Source of the DNA: Melieria omissa
Lineage: Eukaryota; Arthropoda; Insecta; Diptera; Ulidiidae
Length of the DNA stretch: 64,000 bases
Assembly: GCA_963971225.1 (NCBI GenBank)
Contig: OZ020267.1
Location: 51,655,993-51,719,992, forward strand
Reading direction: 5' to 3'
Program-made: the position numbers and the translations under genes
Notes under the pieces: generated by a model
The model's input: only the letters and a program-made list of their open reading frames with translations
Told to the model about the DNA's origin: nothing
Databases searched by the model: none
Shown: positions 62,328-64,000 of the stretch, in pieces
Layout of the letters: each line of letters opens with the position of its first letter
Numbering within the stretch: the first letter of the stretch is position 1

Positions 62328-62398
62328 ATGTCAGCACAATACCAAAAATTCCTGAAAGTTTTAGAGAAGTGGCCAGCGGACAAGACCAAAGTCGGCAG
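62328..62398 (+). CDS. UQCC2-like complex III assembly factor, first exon (partial)
   Basis: First coding exon of 23 codons plus 2 nt, from ATG to a GTAAAT donor at 62399. The peptide starts MSAQYQKFLKVLEKWP and continues to a Lys-Val-Gly-Arg end. This matches the N-terminus of UQCC2 (mitochondrial nucleoid factor 1), which has the same Y-x-x-FLK-x-x-E-x-WP-x-D-x-TK-x-GR spacing. UQCC2 helps cytochrome b translation and assembly of the cytochrome bc1 complex in mitochondria. The nearest acceptor (62442) would give a stop after nine codons and no UQCC2 sequence. I see no second exon before 64000, so the rest lies outside the window or the intron is long. The call rests on about 23 residues only. 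Confidence 0.6.
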
Positions 62399-62743
62399 GT
62401 AAATCACTTGAAATGCACATTTCCAATTGCCTTTCGCAGACTGCAATTGGGTTGCACTTGCAACTAGCACACGTTATCTAACAGCGACTAGCATTAGTTC
62501 TTGGCATTCACTTTGGAAGCCAACGCTTCGTGTGGTTCTGCCTTATCGAATTGAATTATTTTCCCTGTCAACTGCGTTTTCGGTGCGTTCGGCCAGCCGA
62601 TCTGCATTTTACCTGCTACCACTTACAGTCACCGATAAGCGGATAGTGTCGGTAGCGGTGCAGCAGGTCATTCCAGTCTCGTGCTTTGAACTGTGCAGAA
62701 GTTTGTTGAGTTGTTGCCTACGTTGTTTTGTTCGGTTGCTATT

Positions 62744-62817
62744 ATGGCGTCCAAATATGCCTATCAGTGCATTCCCGAGGAATACTTTTTTTCGGAGCCT
62801 AATCCAAATCAGAATGA
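62744..62817 (+). CDS. Unrecognised first coding exon
   Basis: ATG followed by 24 codons that look protein-like (MASKYAYQCIPEEYFFSE, then an Asn/Pro-rich end) and then a consensus donor GTGAGT at 62818, splitting the last codon after two bases. It lies 345 bp downstream of the UQCC2-like first exon, on the same strand and ending in the same phase. It could be the start of a second gene or an alternative first exon. I do not recognise the peptide and see no following exon. A chance ATG plus donor remains possible. Confidence 0.33.
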
Positions 62818-64000
62818 GTGAGTTTCGCAAGTATATAAATAACGTACCGAACAGATAATTATGAATTATTGGTTATTTAGCTTTTAAATGATTTAAATAA
62901 TTCAACCGCAATTTGTTGTTGATTTGAAGTAGAAAAGTAGTCAAAGGCAGCCCCGGTCTCATAACTAAAAGGAACATTTGTATATATTTTCTTTTGTGAG
63001 AGTAAAAAGTGTTATGTGGACCAGGGGCGGATTCAGAAAAACATTTAGGAGGGGTTTCAAAAAGTGATTCTTTAATATTCAAAAATGTTTATGTACATAA
63101 CTTTTAATTTGTATATAGTGGGGGTGGTTTCAATCCCCAAAATCACCCACCTGAATCCGCCACTGATATGGATAGTGTCAATTCAATCCTTAACGTATCC
63201 CAATAGGGATTTATGGGATTGATTAGCTACGAAATAATATTAATAAAGCGTTGAATATTTCACATTGCTTATCTGAGTTACTGATATAAGTAGATAAAGC
63301 GTATCAATGCGTATTCCAGAATGAGTATGAGGCTTGCAATGCTAATATCAATCGGTTGTAAATATTGAAATCATTTGTTACATTGTTTAATATTTTGCTT
63401 GATTTTTGTCGTCAGTTGGCCTAAAAGATATAAATACTGTTCTATACACCTGAGCGTATATCTTTGCATACGCACAAGTGTCATAAAATATGTACATATA
63501 TAGTTTTTATGGTACACTTTAATATTGATTTCAACTTCAGAATAGCGCTATGTATCTAGTTAAAAGATACCAATATCCAACTAACGTGCTGAGGTCTAGT
63601 GGGTGGAAGAAATCAATTTGGGATAAAACTTTTCAATTTCAAGTTTTACTTTGAGTATGCAATTATTTCAAAACATCAATTTGTATCAAGTTTCCTTCCC
63701 AGCAGTTCCGAAAATTCCAGCAATTTTATGTGCAAATGCATAAGCAGACTTAAGAATTCGTCTGGTGATAGACATCGTAAATATATACGCTTTTCTATGC
63801 GGGAAATGTCCTCTTGTTCAAATTAATTTTTTTATATTTCAAACACATTACCCATGCTTCTCAAACACATAACCCATTCACTTACACATTTAGTTCTGTC
63901 GCCGTCTAAAATTTAATTGCGAAAGTAAAGTTTTAGTTGAAAAGTCTGCAAACATATTTTTGATTTGTGTCCTATTGAACCACAATTCGTTTTATGCTTT
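62818..64000 (+). other. Presumed intron to window end
   Basis: AT-rich, with the hAT-type MITE at 63022-63165. No exon-like sequence found up to the end. Confidence 0.4.
63022..63165. mobile_element. hAT-type MITE
   Basis: 144 bp with near-perfect inverted ends CAGGGGCGGATTCAG and CTGAATCCGCCACTG. CAG-CTG termini are typical of hAT. The flanking octamers (ATGTGGAC and ATATGGAT) match at six of eight positions, as for an aged 8-bp duplication. It is non-coding. Confidence 0.72.

Noticed and set aside
62427..62858. 143-codon + strand ORF
   Set aside because: Overlaps the MASKYAYQ exon in another frame and reads through its splice donor; no domain.

Overview
The window is nuclear DNA of an insect, most likely a higher fly and plausibly a tephritid fruit fly. 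The evidence is: introns of 58-66 bp, a fly-type secreted DUF1091 gene, an arthropod TATA plus TCAGT initiator promoter, many (CA)n/(CAA)n tracts, and dense Tc1/mariner debris including two DD41D (rosa-type) elements, a group first described from tephritids. The species call is inference from gene and repeat style only.

Coding content is low and lies mostly at the right end. At 54.8-55.5 kb on the + strand is a three-exon DUF1091 (MD-2-related-like) secreted protein gene. Facing it tail to tail at 56.0-59.7 kb on the - strand is a seven-exon gene for the E2 subunit of the 2-oxoglutarate dehydrogenase complex (dihydrolipoamide succinyltransferase, DLST). At 62.3 kb (+) is the first exon of a UQCC2-like complex III assembly factor, and at 62.7 kb (+) a second, unrecognised first exon. 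Two genes of mitochondrial energy metabolism therefore lie 2.6 kb apart, head to head.

At 36.73-36.77 kb (+) there is a good TATA/Inr core promoter followed by a roughly 575-nt exon with no long ORF and a consensus donor at 37338. The 37-50 kb stretch is best read as the long first intron(s) and possible alternative 5' UTR exons of a gene whose coding exons I could not find here. Inside it lies a very AT-rich block (41.6-47.4 kb) with a five-unit ~177-bp tandem array and a 29-bp tandem array.

The left 36 kb has no convincing host gene. It is intergenic or intronic DNA filled with transposon remains: two irritans-type mariners 3 kb apart (one internally deleted, one full length with one frameshift), a third mariner of another subfamily (deleted), a near-complete DD41D element with two frameshifts, a deleted DD41D element, LINE fragments, a tRNA-derived SINE, and several non-coding inverted-repeat elements (MITEs). 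MITE ends and target duplications point to Tc1/mariner, pogo/Tigger, PIF/Harbinger, piggyBac and hAT origins. A 1.3-kb (TTTTA)n array with higher-order structure occupies 14.2-15.55 kb.

I found no clearly novel functional system. The most interesting items are the paired mariner copies with complementary defects (one still encodes an intact DNA-binding half only), the structured TTTTA array, the intronic satellite, and several MITE families present in two or more copies within this one window.
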